This document shows positions 17,480 through 26,278 of a stretch of 64,000 nucleotides of DNA, piece after piece (position 1 is the first letter of the stretch; the number at the start of each line of letters is the position of its first letter). Both the position numbers and the translations under genes were made by a program. The DNA lies in NCBI GenBank assembly GCA_036268875.1, contig DATATI010000020.1, positions 62,001-126,000 on the forward strand. The letters are read 5' to 3'. The stretch is from Polyangia bacterium (GTDB taxonomy: Bacteria > Myxococcota_A > Polyangia > Fen-1088). The notes under the pieces were generated by a model. That model did not search any database and was not told the DNA's origin. It worked only from the letters and a program-made list of their open reading frames with translations.

Positions 17480-18676
17480 GTGAGGCGACGTTCCTTCCTG
17501 GCCTTGGGCGCCCTGGCCCTGACAGCCGGTTGCGGCAGCTCGGCGCTGGACGGCGAACCGAATTTCGATCTGCCGACGGCGTTGTCGGTGGGCGGCGCGG
17601 TGTTGTCGTCGCCGCGGGTGCAGCCGATCTATTTCGCAGGTTTTCCCTACGGTCAGGAGATCGACAACTTCCTGGCCCACCTGCAGACCGCCAGCTACTG
17701 GCAGACCGTCGGCGCCGAATACGGCGTGGGCACGCTGAGCGTGTTGCCGGGATTCGTTCCGACCGTGACGGTGCCAGCGATGATCACCGACACCGACGCC
17801 CAGAATCTGCTTGCTCAGGCGTTGCAGGCGCTGCAGGCGGCGACCGGCGCGGCCGCGCGCACCGACACGATCTATGCGCTGTTCTTCGGCCCAGACACCG
17901 TGCTGTCGATCATGGGCACCACCTTGTGCGGCACCAGCCACCCCTCGGGCTATCACGACGAATGGCTGATGAACAACGTCAAGCTGCCGGTGGCGGTGCT
18001 GCCATCGTGCAAAGTCTCCGACGCCGATCCGAACCTGGCCGGCGTCAACATCATCACGCCGTCGCTGAGCCACGAGCTGATCGAAGCGGCCACCGATCCT
18101 TTTGTGCACACCGACCCGGCGTTTCTGGCCATCGACAGCGACCACGCGCTGTGGGCCGAGGCGCTGACCGGAGCGGAAGTCGGCGATCTGTGCGAAAACG
18201 AAATGCCCAGCCTGCTCAATCCGTCGGACGTGGGATTTCCGGTGCAGCGGATCTGGTCGAACAAAAGCGCCCACGCCGGCAGGGGCCCGTGCGTGCCGGT
18301 GCCCGCCGGCGAGATCTATTTCAACGCCCAGGCCAGCCTGCCCGACAAGGCCCCGCTGGATATCGGCACCGGCACCCCCGTCGATATCCACGCCTTGAAC
18401 GCCGCCCCCGGGGCGACCGTCACGGCGCAGGTTTCCTTGCACGGCGCCCAGGGCGCCCCCTCGTCGCTGGAGGTGGTGGCCATCGAGTTGGACGATCCGG
18501 GCGCCGCCATCACCGATACGCCGGCGATGGTGAAGGCCCAGCTGGGTCACACGGTCTCGGTCCCGATCGCGCCGACGGTGGCCACCAAGACCGGGTTGGT
18601 TCCGTTGCTGCTAGGAGCCGTCGACCTGGCTAGCTTCACCGTCCACTTCTGGGTCGGCGCGATCAACCGACACTGA
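17480..18676 (+). CDS. Secreted lipoprotein with HELIEAATDP motif
   Basis: 398 residues from a GTG. The signal MRRRSFLALGALALTAGCG has a lipobox (LTAGC), so the protein is an outer-envelope lipoprotein. The central motif SLSHELIEAATDPFV resembles the HELxExxTxP stretch of EXORDIUM/PHI-1-like proteins, found in several secreted bacterial proteins of unknown activity; it is not a standard HExxH zinc site. Preceding it, VLPSCKVSDADPNLAGVNIITP gives a Cys that may pair with later Cys residues. The C-terminal 120 residues look like an Ig-like beta domain (TVTAQVSLHGAQG). It is monocistronic as far as can be seen. Confidence 0.75.
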   Translation: MRRRSFLALGALALTAGCGSSALDGEPNFDLPTALSVGGAVLSSPRVQPIYFAGFPYGQEIDNFLAHLQTASYWQTVGAEYGVGTLSVLPGFVPTVTVPAMITDTDAQNLLAQALQALQAATGAAARTDTIYALFFGPDTVLSIMGTTLCGTSHPSGYHDEWLMNNVKLPVAVLPSCKVSDADPNLAGVNIITPSLSHELIEAATDPFVHTDPAFLAIDSDHALWAEALTGAEVGDLCENEMPSLLNPSDVGFPVQRIWSNKSAHAGRGPCVPVPAGEIYFNAQASLPDKAPLDIGTGTPVDIHALNAAPGATVTAQVSLHGAQGAPSSLEVVAIELDDPGAAITDTPAMVKAQLGHTVSVPIAPTVATKTGLVPLLLGAVDLASFTVHFWVGAINRH

Positions 18677-18784
18677 TCGCATTTTCGAAGCGGGCCAAGC
18701 GGTCGTGGCGCGCGCGTCTTGTGTTGGTCGCCCGCGAGCGATATGGTTGCCGAGCGACAGCGTGCACCATCTGCACCGCAACCC

Positions 18785-19228
18785 ATGGCCAAAGCCTCCG
18801 CTCGCCTGAACCTGCCCGAGGATTTGCGGCGCCACCAAGCAGTGGAAGGCTCGTCCAATCGATCGTTCGGCCTGCTGTTCGCGGCGGTGCTGGCGGCGCT
18901 GGCGCTGGCGCCGCTGCGCCACCACCACCCGGTGCGCTGGTGGGCGGCGGGGAGCGCGGGCGGATTCTTGCTGCTGGCTCTGGCAGCGCCACGGGTGCTG
19001 CGGCCGCTGAACGTGGTTTGGTTGCGTCTAGGCCTGCTCATGGGCCGCATCGTCACGCCCATCACCTTGGGCGTGATGTTCTATGCCGTGTTCACGCCGC
19101 TTGGTTGGGTGATGCGCGCGGCCGGGAAAAATCTGCTGGGCCTGCGCCGGCCGCCGGACGCCCAGAGCTACTGGATCCCTCGGCCGCCGGGCGAAAACCC
19201 GGGGGCCGCGATGAACCGGCAATTCTAA
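18785..19228 (+). CDS. SxtJ-like small membrane protein
   Basis: 147 residues from the ATG at 18785 (an ATG at 18743 is the alternative). Three or four hydrophobic helices: FGLLFAAVLAALALAPL, WWAAGSAGGFLLLALAAP, and GRIVTPITLGVMFYAVFTP followed by GWVMR. The length and the TPLGWVMR and WIPR motifs match SxtJ-type proteins, which are regularly encoded just before a DUF5989 peptide and a NodU-family carbamoyltransferase, exactly as here. Role unknown; probably the membrane partner of the carbamoyltransferase. Confidence 0.8.
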   Translation: MAKASARLNLPEDLRRHQAVEGSSNRSFGLLFAAVLAALALAPLRHHHPVRWWAAGSAGGFLLLALAAPRVLRPLNVVWLRLGLLMGRIVTPITLGVMFYAVFTPLGWVMRAAGKNLLGLRRPPDAQSYWIPRPPGENPGAAMNRQF

Positions 19229-19236
19229 AGGCATCG

Positions 19237-19389
19237 ATGCTGTCCTTCGTTCGCGACTTTTTCTCTTTCCTGCGCAGCCGCAAGAAGATGTGGATCGTGC
19301 CGCTGGCGGTGGTGATGTTGCTCCTGGGCGCCCTGCTGGTGTTCGCCCAGGGCTCGGCCATCGCGCCCTTCATCTACACGTTGTTTTAA
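19237..19389 (+). CDS. DUF5989-type 50-aa membrane peptide
   Basis: A 50-residue protein, too short for many gene callers: MLSFVRDFFSFLRSRKKMW followed by one transmembrane helix (VPLAVVMLLLGALLVFAQG) and a short tail ending APFIYTLF. The FLRxRKKxW..P pattern and the position between an SxtJ-like gene and a carbamoyltransferase fit DUF5989. The gap to the previous gene is 8 bases. It probably links the soluble carbamoyltransferase to the membrane; that role is inferred from synteny. Confidence 0.82.
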   Translation: MLSFVRDFFSFLRSRKKMWIVPLAVVMLLLGALLVFAQGSAIAPFIYTLF

Positions 19390-19397
19390 AAAGCGGC

Positions 19398-21245
19398 GTG
19401 CGGATCCTGGGCATATCGGCGCTTTACCATGACAGCGCCGCGGCGCTGGTGGTCGACGGAAGGCTGGTGGCCGCCGCCCAGGAAGAACGATTCACGCGCA
19501 AGAAGCACGACGCTGGCTTTCCCGCCCACGCCATTCGCTATTGCCTGGACGTGGCGGGCGTCCCGATGCAGGACATCGACCACATCGCCTTTTACGACAA
19601 ACCGTTCCTGAAGTTCGAACGCCTGCTGGAGACCTACCTGGCCTTCGCACCGCGCGGCTTCCGATCGTTTCGCCTGGCGATGCCGCTGTGGCTGCGCGAA
19701 AAGTTGTTTCAAAAAGATCTGGTGTTGAAAGAGCTGCGCCGACTGGCCCCCGACGCCCACGGCCTTGACCGCAAGCTGCTGTTCGGCGAGCACCATTTAA
19801 GCCACGCGGCCAGCGCGTTCTTTCCTTCGCCCTTCGAAGAGGCGGCCATCCTGACCATGGACGGCGTCGGCGAATGGACCACCACCTCGCTGGCGGTGGG
19901 CCAGGGCAAAGACATCCGCATCCTGAAAGAGCTGCGCTTTCCGCACTCGCTGGGCCTGCTGTATTCGGCGTTCACCTATTACACCGGCTTCAAGGTCAAC
20001 TCGGGCGAGTACAAGGTGATGGGCCTGGCGCCGTACGGGCGGCCGCGCTTCGCCCAGCGCATCTTCGAAAATCTGATCGACGTCAAGGAAGACGGGTCGT
20101 TCTTCCTGAACATGGCGTACTTCGATTTTTGCACCGGGCTGCGCATGACCAATCAGGCGTTCGCCGATCTGTTCGGCGGCCCGGCGCGCACCGGCGAGCA
20201 GTTGTTGACCCAGACACACATGGATCTGGCGGCGTCGATCCAGGCGGTCACCGAGGAGATCGTCCTGCGTTTGACCCGATCGATCGCCGCCGAGACCGGG
20301 CTTTCCAACCTGTGCCTGGCGGGCGGCGTGGCCTTGAACTGCGTGGCCAACGGCAAGGTGCTGCGCGACGGCCGGTTCAAACGCCTCTGGATCCAGCCGG
20401 CGGCCGGGGACGCCGGCGGCGCGGTGGGCGCCGCGCTCAGCGGCTATCACCTTTACGCGGGCAAACCGCGAGCGGTGAGTGGATCAGACGGCATCCGCGA
20501 CGGAATGTCCGGCGCATATCTGGGCCCGTCGTTCGCGCCGGCCGACATCGAAGCCGCGCTGACCGCCGCTGGCGGCAAATTTATCGTGCTGCCCGAAGAC
20601 CAGCTCGTCGACGCCGCCGCGGCCGATCTGGCCAGGGAGCGGGCCCTCGGTTGGTTTCAGGGACGGATGGAGTTCGGGCCGCGCGCCCTGGGCAACCGAT
20701 CGATCCTGGCCGACGCCCGCTCGCCGCGCATGCAGTCGGTGCTCAATTTGAAGGTGAAATACCGCGAATCGTTCCGGCCCTTCGCCCCGGTGGTCCTGCG
20801 CAACGATCTCGCCGACTGGTTCGAGATGGACGCCGACAGCCCGTACATGTTGCTGGTGGCCGACGTGGCGGCGCGCCGCCGCCGGCCGATGTCCGCCGAA
20901 GAAGAAGTCCTGTTCGGGATCGAGAAGCTGAATGTTCCGCGCTCGGACATTCCGGCTGTCACGCACGTCGACTACTCGGCGCGCGTGCAGACCGTGCACG
21001 CCGACACCAACCCGCGCTTTCACCAGCTGCTGTCCAATTTCAAACGCCGCACCGGCTGTCCGGTGCTGGTCAACACCAGCTTCAACGTGCGCGGCGAACC
21101 GATCGTCTGCACCCCGACCGACGCCTTCCGCTGCTTCATGGGCACCGAGATCGAATCCTTGGCGGTGGGCAACTGTTATCTGCGCAAAGAAGATCAAGAT
21201 CCCAAGCTGCGCCTCGACTACAACGCCAGGTTCGAGCTTGACTGA
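19398..21245 (+). CDS. NodU/CmcH-family carbamoyltransferase
   Basis: 615 residues from a GTG at 19398 (MRILGISALYHDSAAALVVDG, the family N-terminus), 8 bases after the DUF5989 stop. The N-terminal Kae1-like domain carries GEHHLSHAASAFF (H132, H136), the metal and carbamoyl-phosphate site; the C-terminal YrdC-like domain contains LGWFQGRMEFGPRALGNRS. The enzyme makes carbamoyl-adenylate from carbamoyl phosphate and ATP and transfers the carbamoyl group to a hydroxyl of an antibiotic, Nod factor or glycan. With SxtJ, DUF5989 and an SGNH hydrolase alongside, a surface glycan is the likeliest target. Confidence 0.93.
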   Translation: MRILGISALYHDSAAALVVDGRLVAAAQEERFTRKKHDAGFPAHAIRYCLDVAGVPMQDIDHIAFYDKPFLKFERLLETYLAFAPRGFRSFRLAMPLWLREKLFQKDLVLKELRRLAPDAHGLDRKLLFGEHHLSHAASAFFPSPFEEAAILTMDGVGEWTTTSLAVGQGKDIRILKELRFPHSLGLLYSAFTYYTGFKVNSGEYKVMGLAPYGRPRFAQRIFENLIDVKEDGSFFLNMAYFDFCTGLRMTNQAFADLFGGPARTGEQLLTQTHMDLAASIQAVTEEIVLRLTRSIAAETGLSNLCLAGGVALNCVANGKVLRDGRFKRLWIQPAAGDAGGAVGAALSGYHLYAGKPRAVSGSDGIRDGMSGAYLGPSFAPADIEAALTAAGGKFIVLPEDQLVDAAAADLARERALGWFQGRMEFGPRALGNRSILADARSPRMQSVLNLKVKYRESFRPFAPVVLRNDLADWFEMDADSPYMLLVADVAARRRRPMSAEEEVLFGIEKLNVPRSDIPAVTHVDYSARVQTVHADTNPRFHQLLSNFKRRTGCPVLVNTSFNVRGEPIVCTPTDAFRCFMGTEIESLAVGNCYLRKEDQDPKLRLDYNARFELD

Positions 21246-22329
21246 CAACGCAAAGGACCCCGCGGCGCCGCCGGGCGGCTGGTTCGGGAGACACCCGCGC
21301 CTGGCCATGTTGATCCTCACTGTTGTCCTGCTGGTCCCGTGCGATCTCGCCCTCGGCACCCTGACCAACACCTCGCCGCTGGGGGCGGTGCGCGATCCGC
21401 ATTATCACCACGGCCTTCAGCCCAACGTCGACGAGCCGCTGCCCTGGGGCGGACGCACACCGCGGCGGATCACCAACTCGCTTGGCTTTCGCGACAGCAC
21501 AAAGCGCGCGGTGCCGCTGGTCGGCGAGCAGCGCCGCATCCTGTTCATCGGCGATTCCTTCACCGAAGGGCTGGGCGTCGCCTATGACCAGACCTTCGTC
21601 GGACTCATCGCCGCCGCCCTGGCGCCGCGCCGGATCGAGGTGCTGAACGCCGGCGTACAAAGCTACTCGCCCAAGCTTGGCTACCTGAAGCTCAAGTACC
21701 TGGTCGAGAACATTGGCTTGAAGGTCGACGAGATCGAATTTTTCATCGACATCTCCGACCTGCAGGACGAGCTCCTCTACGAGCCGTTCGTGCCCGGTTA
21801 CACACGCGATTACTTCGTGCGCCGCACCAGCGACTGGCTGACCAAGCATTCGCTGCTGGCCCGCACCGTCCTTGATCGCCTGCGCCACAGCTGGAGCGAT
21901 TCGGTCTTTCGAACCTTCGGCGCCGACGCCATGGTCAAGCGCGGAGCGTGGACCACCGACGACGACGCGTGGAAACGATTCGCCCGCGGCATGACCCTGG
22001 CCCAGGAAAACATCGCCCGCCTGGCCGACCTCTGCCGCGACCACGGCATGACGTTGCGTCTGGCGGTCTATCCTTGGCCCGAACAGATCCGCGCCCACGA
22101 TCTGGAATCAAAGCAGGTGTTCATGTGGCGCGACTTCGCCCGCGCGCATGACCTTGGCTTCACCAACTTTTTCCCCGACTTCATCAAACCCCGTGCCGAT
22201 CCCGAGGCGACGATCCAGGCCTATTTTATCGGCGGCGACATCCACTGGAACGAGGCAGGGCACGCGCTCATCGCCCAGCGCTGGCTGGAAGAACGCGGCT
22301 TCGCGGCCCGCGCCGCTCCCAGTCCATAG
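21238..22329 (+). CDS. SGNH/GDSL hydrolase-like protein, membrane anchored
   Basis: 363 residues if a TTG at 21238, overlapping the carbamoyltransferase stop, is used; the first ATG (21308) would leave a shorter head. One N-terminal helix (LAMLILTVVLLVPCDLAL) anchors it. SGNH block I is RILFIGDSFTEGLGV (nucleophile Ser), and block V is GGDIHWNEAGHALIA (Asp-x-x-His). The family includes acyl-esterases and acyltransferase partners that modify sugars. Coupling to the carbamoyltransferase suggests both decorate the same envelope polymer. The start is uncertain. Confidence 0.85.
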   Translation: MTDNAKDPAAPPGGWFGRHPRLAMLILTVVLLVPCDLALGTLTNTSPLGAVRDPHYHHGLQPNVDEPLPWGGRTPRRITNSLGFRDSTKRAVPLVGEQRRILFIGDSFTEGLGVAYDQTFVGLIAAALAPRRIEVLNAGVQSYSPKLGYLKLKYLVENIGLKVDEIEFFIDISDLQDELLYEPFVPGYTRDYFVRRTSDWLTKHSLLARTVLDRLRHSWSDSVFRTFGADAMVKRGAWTTDDDAWKRFARGMTLAQENIARLADLCRDHGMTLRLAVYPWPEQIRAHDLESKQVFMWRDFARAHDLGFTNFFPDFIKPRADPEATIQAYFIGGDIHWNEAGHALIAQRWLEERGFAARAAPSP

Positions 22330-22397
22330 TGCCCATCGGCGCGGCCGCTGGCGATTTGCCGGCGGGCGCGTGGCGTTGGTTGTGGCAATCTCAGTCG

Positions 22398-25300
22398 ATG
22401 CGCCTCGCTTGTTTGGGTTTGGTTTTGATCGCCGCCCTCGGCTGCCGGACCGCTTTTCATCCGGTGGCGGCGACCCCCGATCCACGGGTGGGGCCGGTGC
22501 GGCTGGTGCACGGCGCGCACGGGCCGGCGGTGGAAAAGCTGCTGCAGGCTTTTTATGAACATTCGTTCGCTCCCGCCGAGATCCGTGCGCTGACCCAGGC
22601 GGCGCTGGCCGAGTCGCCAACCTCCGGCGCGGCGCACGAGGTGGCGGCGTATCTGGCCTCGCTGGCCGACGATCCCCACGAGGCGTGGCTGCACTTCTGG
22701 CTGGCGGCGCAAGATCTGGACGCCCCCGCCACCGCCCTTTACCTCTGGGAGCTCTTCGCCGATCCGTCGCGCGCCGATCTGGATGCCAACCTGCCGCTGC
22801 TGGACGCCTTGCGCGCGCAACACCCCGATCCGGCCACGCGCGCCGCGGCCGCTTTGTGGCAGGCGCGCGCGCTGAAACGACTGGGTCGCCTGGCGCAGGC
22901 CGAGGCGCTGTTGCCCGAGATTGGCTTCATCGAAGATTGGGCCTTGATCGGCTCTTTTGACAACGAGGCGGGCAAAGGATTTCTCACCGTGCTGGCGCCC
23001 GAACAGAAGATCGATTTTGCCCATCCGGTTGACGGGCCGCTGGTGCCGCTGCGCTGGCGGCCGGCGCCGCGCCCGACTGATCTAGGCGCGGTGGTGTTCG
23101 CCAACGCCGTGTGGCCGCTGGACGGCGCGCTGGCCTATCTGGCCACCTGGGTGCACGTCGACGCCGACATCGACGGCCAGCTGCGCGTCTCGACCGGCGA
23201 CGCCGCCCGCGCCTGGCTGAACGGCGGCCAGATCTTGTCCGAGGAGAAGGTCACCGCCGGCGACATCGACAACCTGATCGTGCCTGTGCATCTGGCGCGC
23301 GGGTGGAACCAGCTTTTGATCAAGTCGGCGCAGAAAGGCGGCGACTGGTGGCTGCGGGCGCGTTTCACCGACGGGCGCGGGCAAGCGATCCCGAATTTGC
23401 GGGCGTCGGCCCAACCCCAGCCGTTCAAGGCCCGGCCCGACAGCGACGCTGACTTGCAACTGACGCCGGCGGCGCTGGCGCAGGTTCAGCCGGAGAACCG
23501 CCGCAATTTTCTCACCGCGCGCTGGTTGACCCGCGACGGCCACCTGCCGCGCCAGGAAGCGCCGCTGCAATCGTTTCTCGAACGCGCGCCTGGCAACCTG
23601 CTGGCGGTGGCGTATCTCGGTTTGGCGTACTGGTCGAACGATGAAGCCGGCAAGGCCATCGATCTGTTGAACCAAGGCGTCGAGCAGAGCGGCAAGGACG
23701 CGCCGATGTTCTTGCGGCTGCGCGCCCGCTATTACCTGCAGCGGCGGCTTTACGACAAGGCGCAGGGCGATCTGACGCAACACCTGACGCTGTCGCCGCG
23801 CAGCCGTTCCGCCGAGCGCGACCTCGGCGATCTGTTCGGCCAGCGCGGCTGGCGCGTTGACCGCTGTCGCCAGCTGGAAAGCAGCGTGCAGCAGTGGCCC
23901 GACCTGGCCGGCCTGGTGCGCGATCTCGGGAGCTGCCAGATCAGCCTCGGCTACATCGCACGCGGGGAAGAAACCTTGCGTCGGGCCGCCGCGCTGGAGC
24001 CGGGCAGCAGCGTCGCCGCCGAGCGGCTGTTCGATCGCGCGATCGAGGAGTCGCGCTTCCCCGACGCCCACGCCTGGTTGGCCATCCTGACCGAACACGC
24101 GCCCATCGCGCCGGGCTTCGCCATCCTGTCGGCTGATCTGGCGCGGCGGGAAGGTCTGCCGGCGCTGGCCGAGACCGAGTTTCGGCGTGCCATCGCCATG
24201 AACCCAGTGTGGCCGCGCGGCTATGAACGGCTGGGCGATCTGTTCTGGGAGCAGGGCCGCAAGGCCGAGGCGCTGGCCGAATGGAAGCTGGCCCGCGATC
24301 GCGATCCGAACAACGCCGTGCTGTCGCAGCGGATCGAATTTCACGAGCCGACTCGCCTGGGCTTCGTCGAGGATTTCATGCCCAAGGCCGACGCCATTGA
24401 TCAGGCCCTGCGCCAGAAGTTCACACCCAACCCGGGCGCCCAGGTGGCCATGCTGATGGACGACGAGATCACCGACGTCAACGCCGACGGCAGCGCCAAG
24501 CGCGTGGTCACCCAGATAAGCCAGGCCCTGAACGAGCACGGCCGCGACCAGCTGATCGCCCACGAGATCCCGGTGGGCGGCACGGTGAAGATCCTTTCCG
24601 CCTACTCACTGTCCAAGACCGGCGAGCGGCAGGAAGCCTCGTCGATCCGGGGCGGCGAGGTGCGCTTTCGCAGCTTGGAGGTGGGCTCGCGCGTGGTGCT
24701 GCAGTACGTGCACTACGCGCCAGCGGCGCACTTTTTGGAAAACCACTTCGTCACCACCTGGTACTTCCGCACGCCCAGCGCGCAAAGCGAACACCCGCGC
24801 TGGGTGCTGATCCTGGGCAAGGATCGTCCGCTGCGGCAGCACATCGACGGCCCGGTGTCGTCGCACGAAACGGTGATCGGCGACCGGCGGGTGATCACCT
24901 ACACCGCCGACGAAGCGCCGCCGCTGGTGCACGAGCCGAGCGCCCCGCCCACAGGCGATCTACTGTGGCGGGTCAGCGTCAGCACCGTCCCCGACTGGGA
25001 CGACTACGTGCGCTGGGAACGCGCCCTGCTGGCCGACGCTTTCCGCACCAGCCCCAAACTGGAAGCGCTGACCGCCCGCCTGACCGCCGGCGCCAGCACG
25101 CCGCGCGACAAGCTGGATCGCCTGTTCGCCTACGTGACCAACGAGATTCGCTACCAGCAGGATTACGAGACCACCATCGCCGGCGTGCGCCCGCATGCTT
25201 GCCCGGTGGTGCTGGAGCGTGGCTACGGCGACTGCAAGGACAAGGCGGTGCTGCTCATCCAGCTGGGCAAGCTGGCCGGCATCAAGCTGAAGTTCGCCAT

Positions 25301-26207
25301 CCTGCGCACGACGTCGGCCGGCAAGATGATCGCGGACGTCCCCAATCAGCAGTTCAACCACGCCATCGTCTACGTCCCGGCGCAAAGCGGAATCAACGAA
25401 GCGTTCTTCCTCGATCCCACCGCCGAAGGGTTGGACATGGGCAACCTCGGCCCGTCGGATCAAGGCACCACCAGCCTGGTCCTGGATCCGGACAACGGCG
25501 CCTGGGAGATGATTCCCATTCCCTTTCAATCGCCCAAGCTCACGTACACCCGCGTGCAGCTGGCCATCGACGTGAAGTCACCGACGGACGCGCCGATCGA
25601 TGCCACCTTCAACGCCCGCGGCGGTGTGGCCATGGGTTTACGGCACCTGTTGCGCAATCGTTCGGCGGCCGAGAAAGCCATGCAAGGGATGGCCAGCCGG
25701 ATGGTGCCGGGTGCGACGCTGACCTCGTCGGATTGGCCCAGCGAGGAAAACACCGGCAAACCGGTGAGCATCAAGCTGAAGCTGGACGGCGCACGGGCCA
25801 TTCACGCCGAGGACGACCACTTCCGTTTCGCCTTGCCCGACATGATGAACCTGGACAGCACCGCCGCCCTGGACCGACGCGAGACGCCCATCGATCTCGG
25901 CGTGCCGTCGACAACGAATGAGACGGTGGCGATGACGTTGCCGGGAGGCTATCGCTTCGTGCACACGCCGGCGGATTTTGCGGTGGATGATCCGTGCTTT
26001 TCGGTGAGCCGCAAGACGACCATCGGTGGCCGCACCGCCACCGTGTCGGTTGATCTGCAGATCACCTGCGCCGAGATCGGGCTGCCGGCGTACGGCGGCT
26101 TTCGTGATCACGCGCGCGACGCCGCCAGCAGGCTGCGCGATCAGATCTCGTTCGCCAAGGGGCCGGCGGCTGTCGCAACGAAGAAACACGCCGCGGGCCG
26201 TCCCTAG
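22398..26207 (+). CDS. TPR / DUF3857 / transglutaminase-like giant lipoprotein
   Basis: 1269 residues from the ATG at 22398, which places the lipobox LIAALGC (Cys16) correctly; an in-frame start 69 bases upstream would bury it. Residues 30-600 contain TPR-type helical repeats and a beta insert (about 195-340). A DUF3857 beta-sandwich (about 690-850) follows, then a transglutaminase-like fold with a complete Cys-His-Asp triad: C946 in GYGDCKDKA, H988 in FNHAIVYV, D1006 in FLDPTAEG. DUF3857/transglutaminase proteins are common secreted proteins of unknown substrate; fusion to long TPRs in a lipoprotein is the notable part. The gene begins 68 bases after the SGNH gene. Confidence 0.87.
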   Translation: MRLACLGLVLIAALGCRTAFHPVAATPDPRVGPVRLVHGAHGPAVEKLLQAFYEHSFAPAEIRALTQAALAESPTSGAAHEVAAYLASLADDPHEAWLHFWLAAQDLDAPATALYLWELFADPSRADLDANLPLLDALRAQHPDPATRAAAALWQARALKRLGRLAQAEALLPEIGFIEDWALIGSFDNEAGKGFLTVLAPEQKIDFAHPVDGPLVPLRWRPAPRPTDLGAVVFANAVWPLDGALAYLATWVHVDADIDGQLRVSTGDAARAWLNGGQILSEEKVTAGDIDNLIVPVHLARGWNQLLIKSAQKGGDWWLRARFTDGRGQAIPNLRASAQPQPFKARPDSDADLQLTPAALAQVQPENRRNFLTARWLTRDGHLPRQEAPLQSFLERAPGNLLAVAYLGLAYWSNDEAGKAIDLLNQGVEQSGKDAPMFLRLRARYYLQRRLYDKAQGDLTQHLTLSPRSRSAERDLGDLFGQRGWRVDRCRQLESSVQQWPDLAGLVRDLGSCQISLGYIARGEETLRRAAALEPGSSVAAERLFDRAIEESRFPDAHAWLAILTEHAPIAPGFAILSADLARREGLPALAETEFRRAIAMNPVWPRGYERLGDLFWEQGRKAEALAEWKLARDRDPNNAVLSQRIEFHEPTRLGFVEDFMPKADAIDQALRQKFTPNPGAQVAMLMDDEITDVNADGSAKRVVTQISQALNEHGRDQLIAHEIPVGGTVKILSAYSLSKTGERQEASSIRGGEVRFRSLEVGSRVVLQYVHYAPAAHFLENHFVTTWYFRTPSAQSEHPRWVLILGKDRPLRQHIDGPVSSHETVIGDRRVITYTADEAPPLVHEPSAPPTGDLLWRVSVSTVPDWDDYVRWERALLADAFRTSPKLEALTARLTAGASTPRDKLDRLFAYVTNEIRYQQDYETTIAGVRPHACPVVLERGYGDCKDKAVLLIQLGKLAGIKLKFAILRTTSAGKMIADVPNQQFNHAIVYVPAQSGINEAFFLDPTAEGLDMGNLGPSDQGTTSLVLDPDNGAWEMIPIPFQSPKLTYTRVQLAIDVKSPTDAPIDATFNARGGVAMGLRHLLRNRSAAEKAMQGMASRMVPGATLTSSDWPSEENTGKPVSIKLKLDGARAIHAEDDHFRFALPDMMNLDSTAALDRRETPIDLGVPSTTNETVAMTLPGGYRFVHTPADFAVDDPCFSVSRKTTIGGRTATVSVDLQITCAEIGLPAYGGFRDHARDAASRLRDQISFAKGPAAVATKKHAAGRP

Positions 26208-26278
26208 ATTTTGTGAAGCGCGTTGATTTTGTGGCGTGTGCAAAGCGAAGCCGGCGCGCCCCACACCACTAACCGGCG

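Noticed and set aside
19874-21241. A 455-residue plus-strand frame inside the carbamoyltransferase gene
   Set aside because: Out-of-frame shadow of the carbamoyltransferase, rich in Arg/Gly/Pro with no fold-like pattern.
23082-24563. Antisense 493-residue frame under the transglutaminase lipoprotein
   Set aside because: High-GC DNA leaves long antisense frames open; residues are Gln/Arg/Ala-rich and lack motifs.
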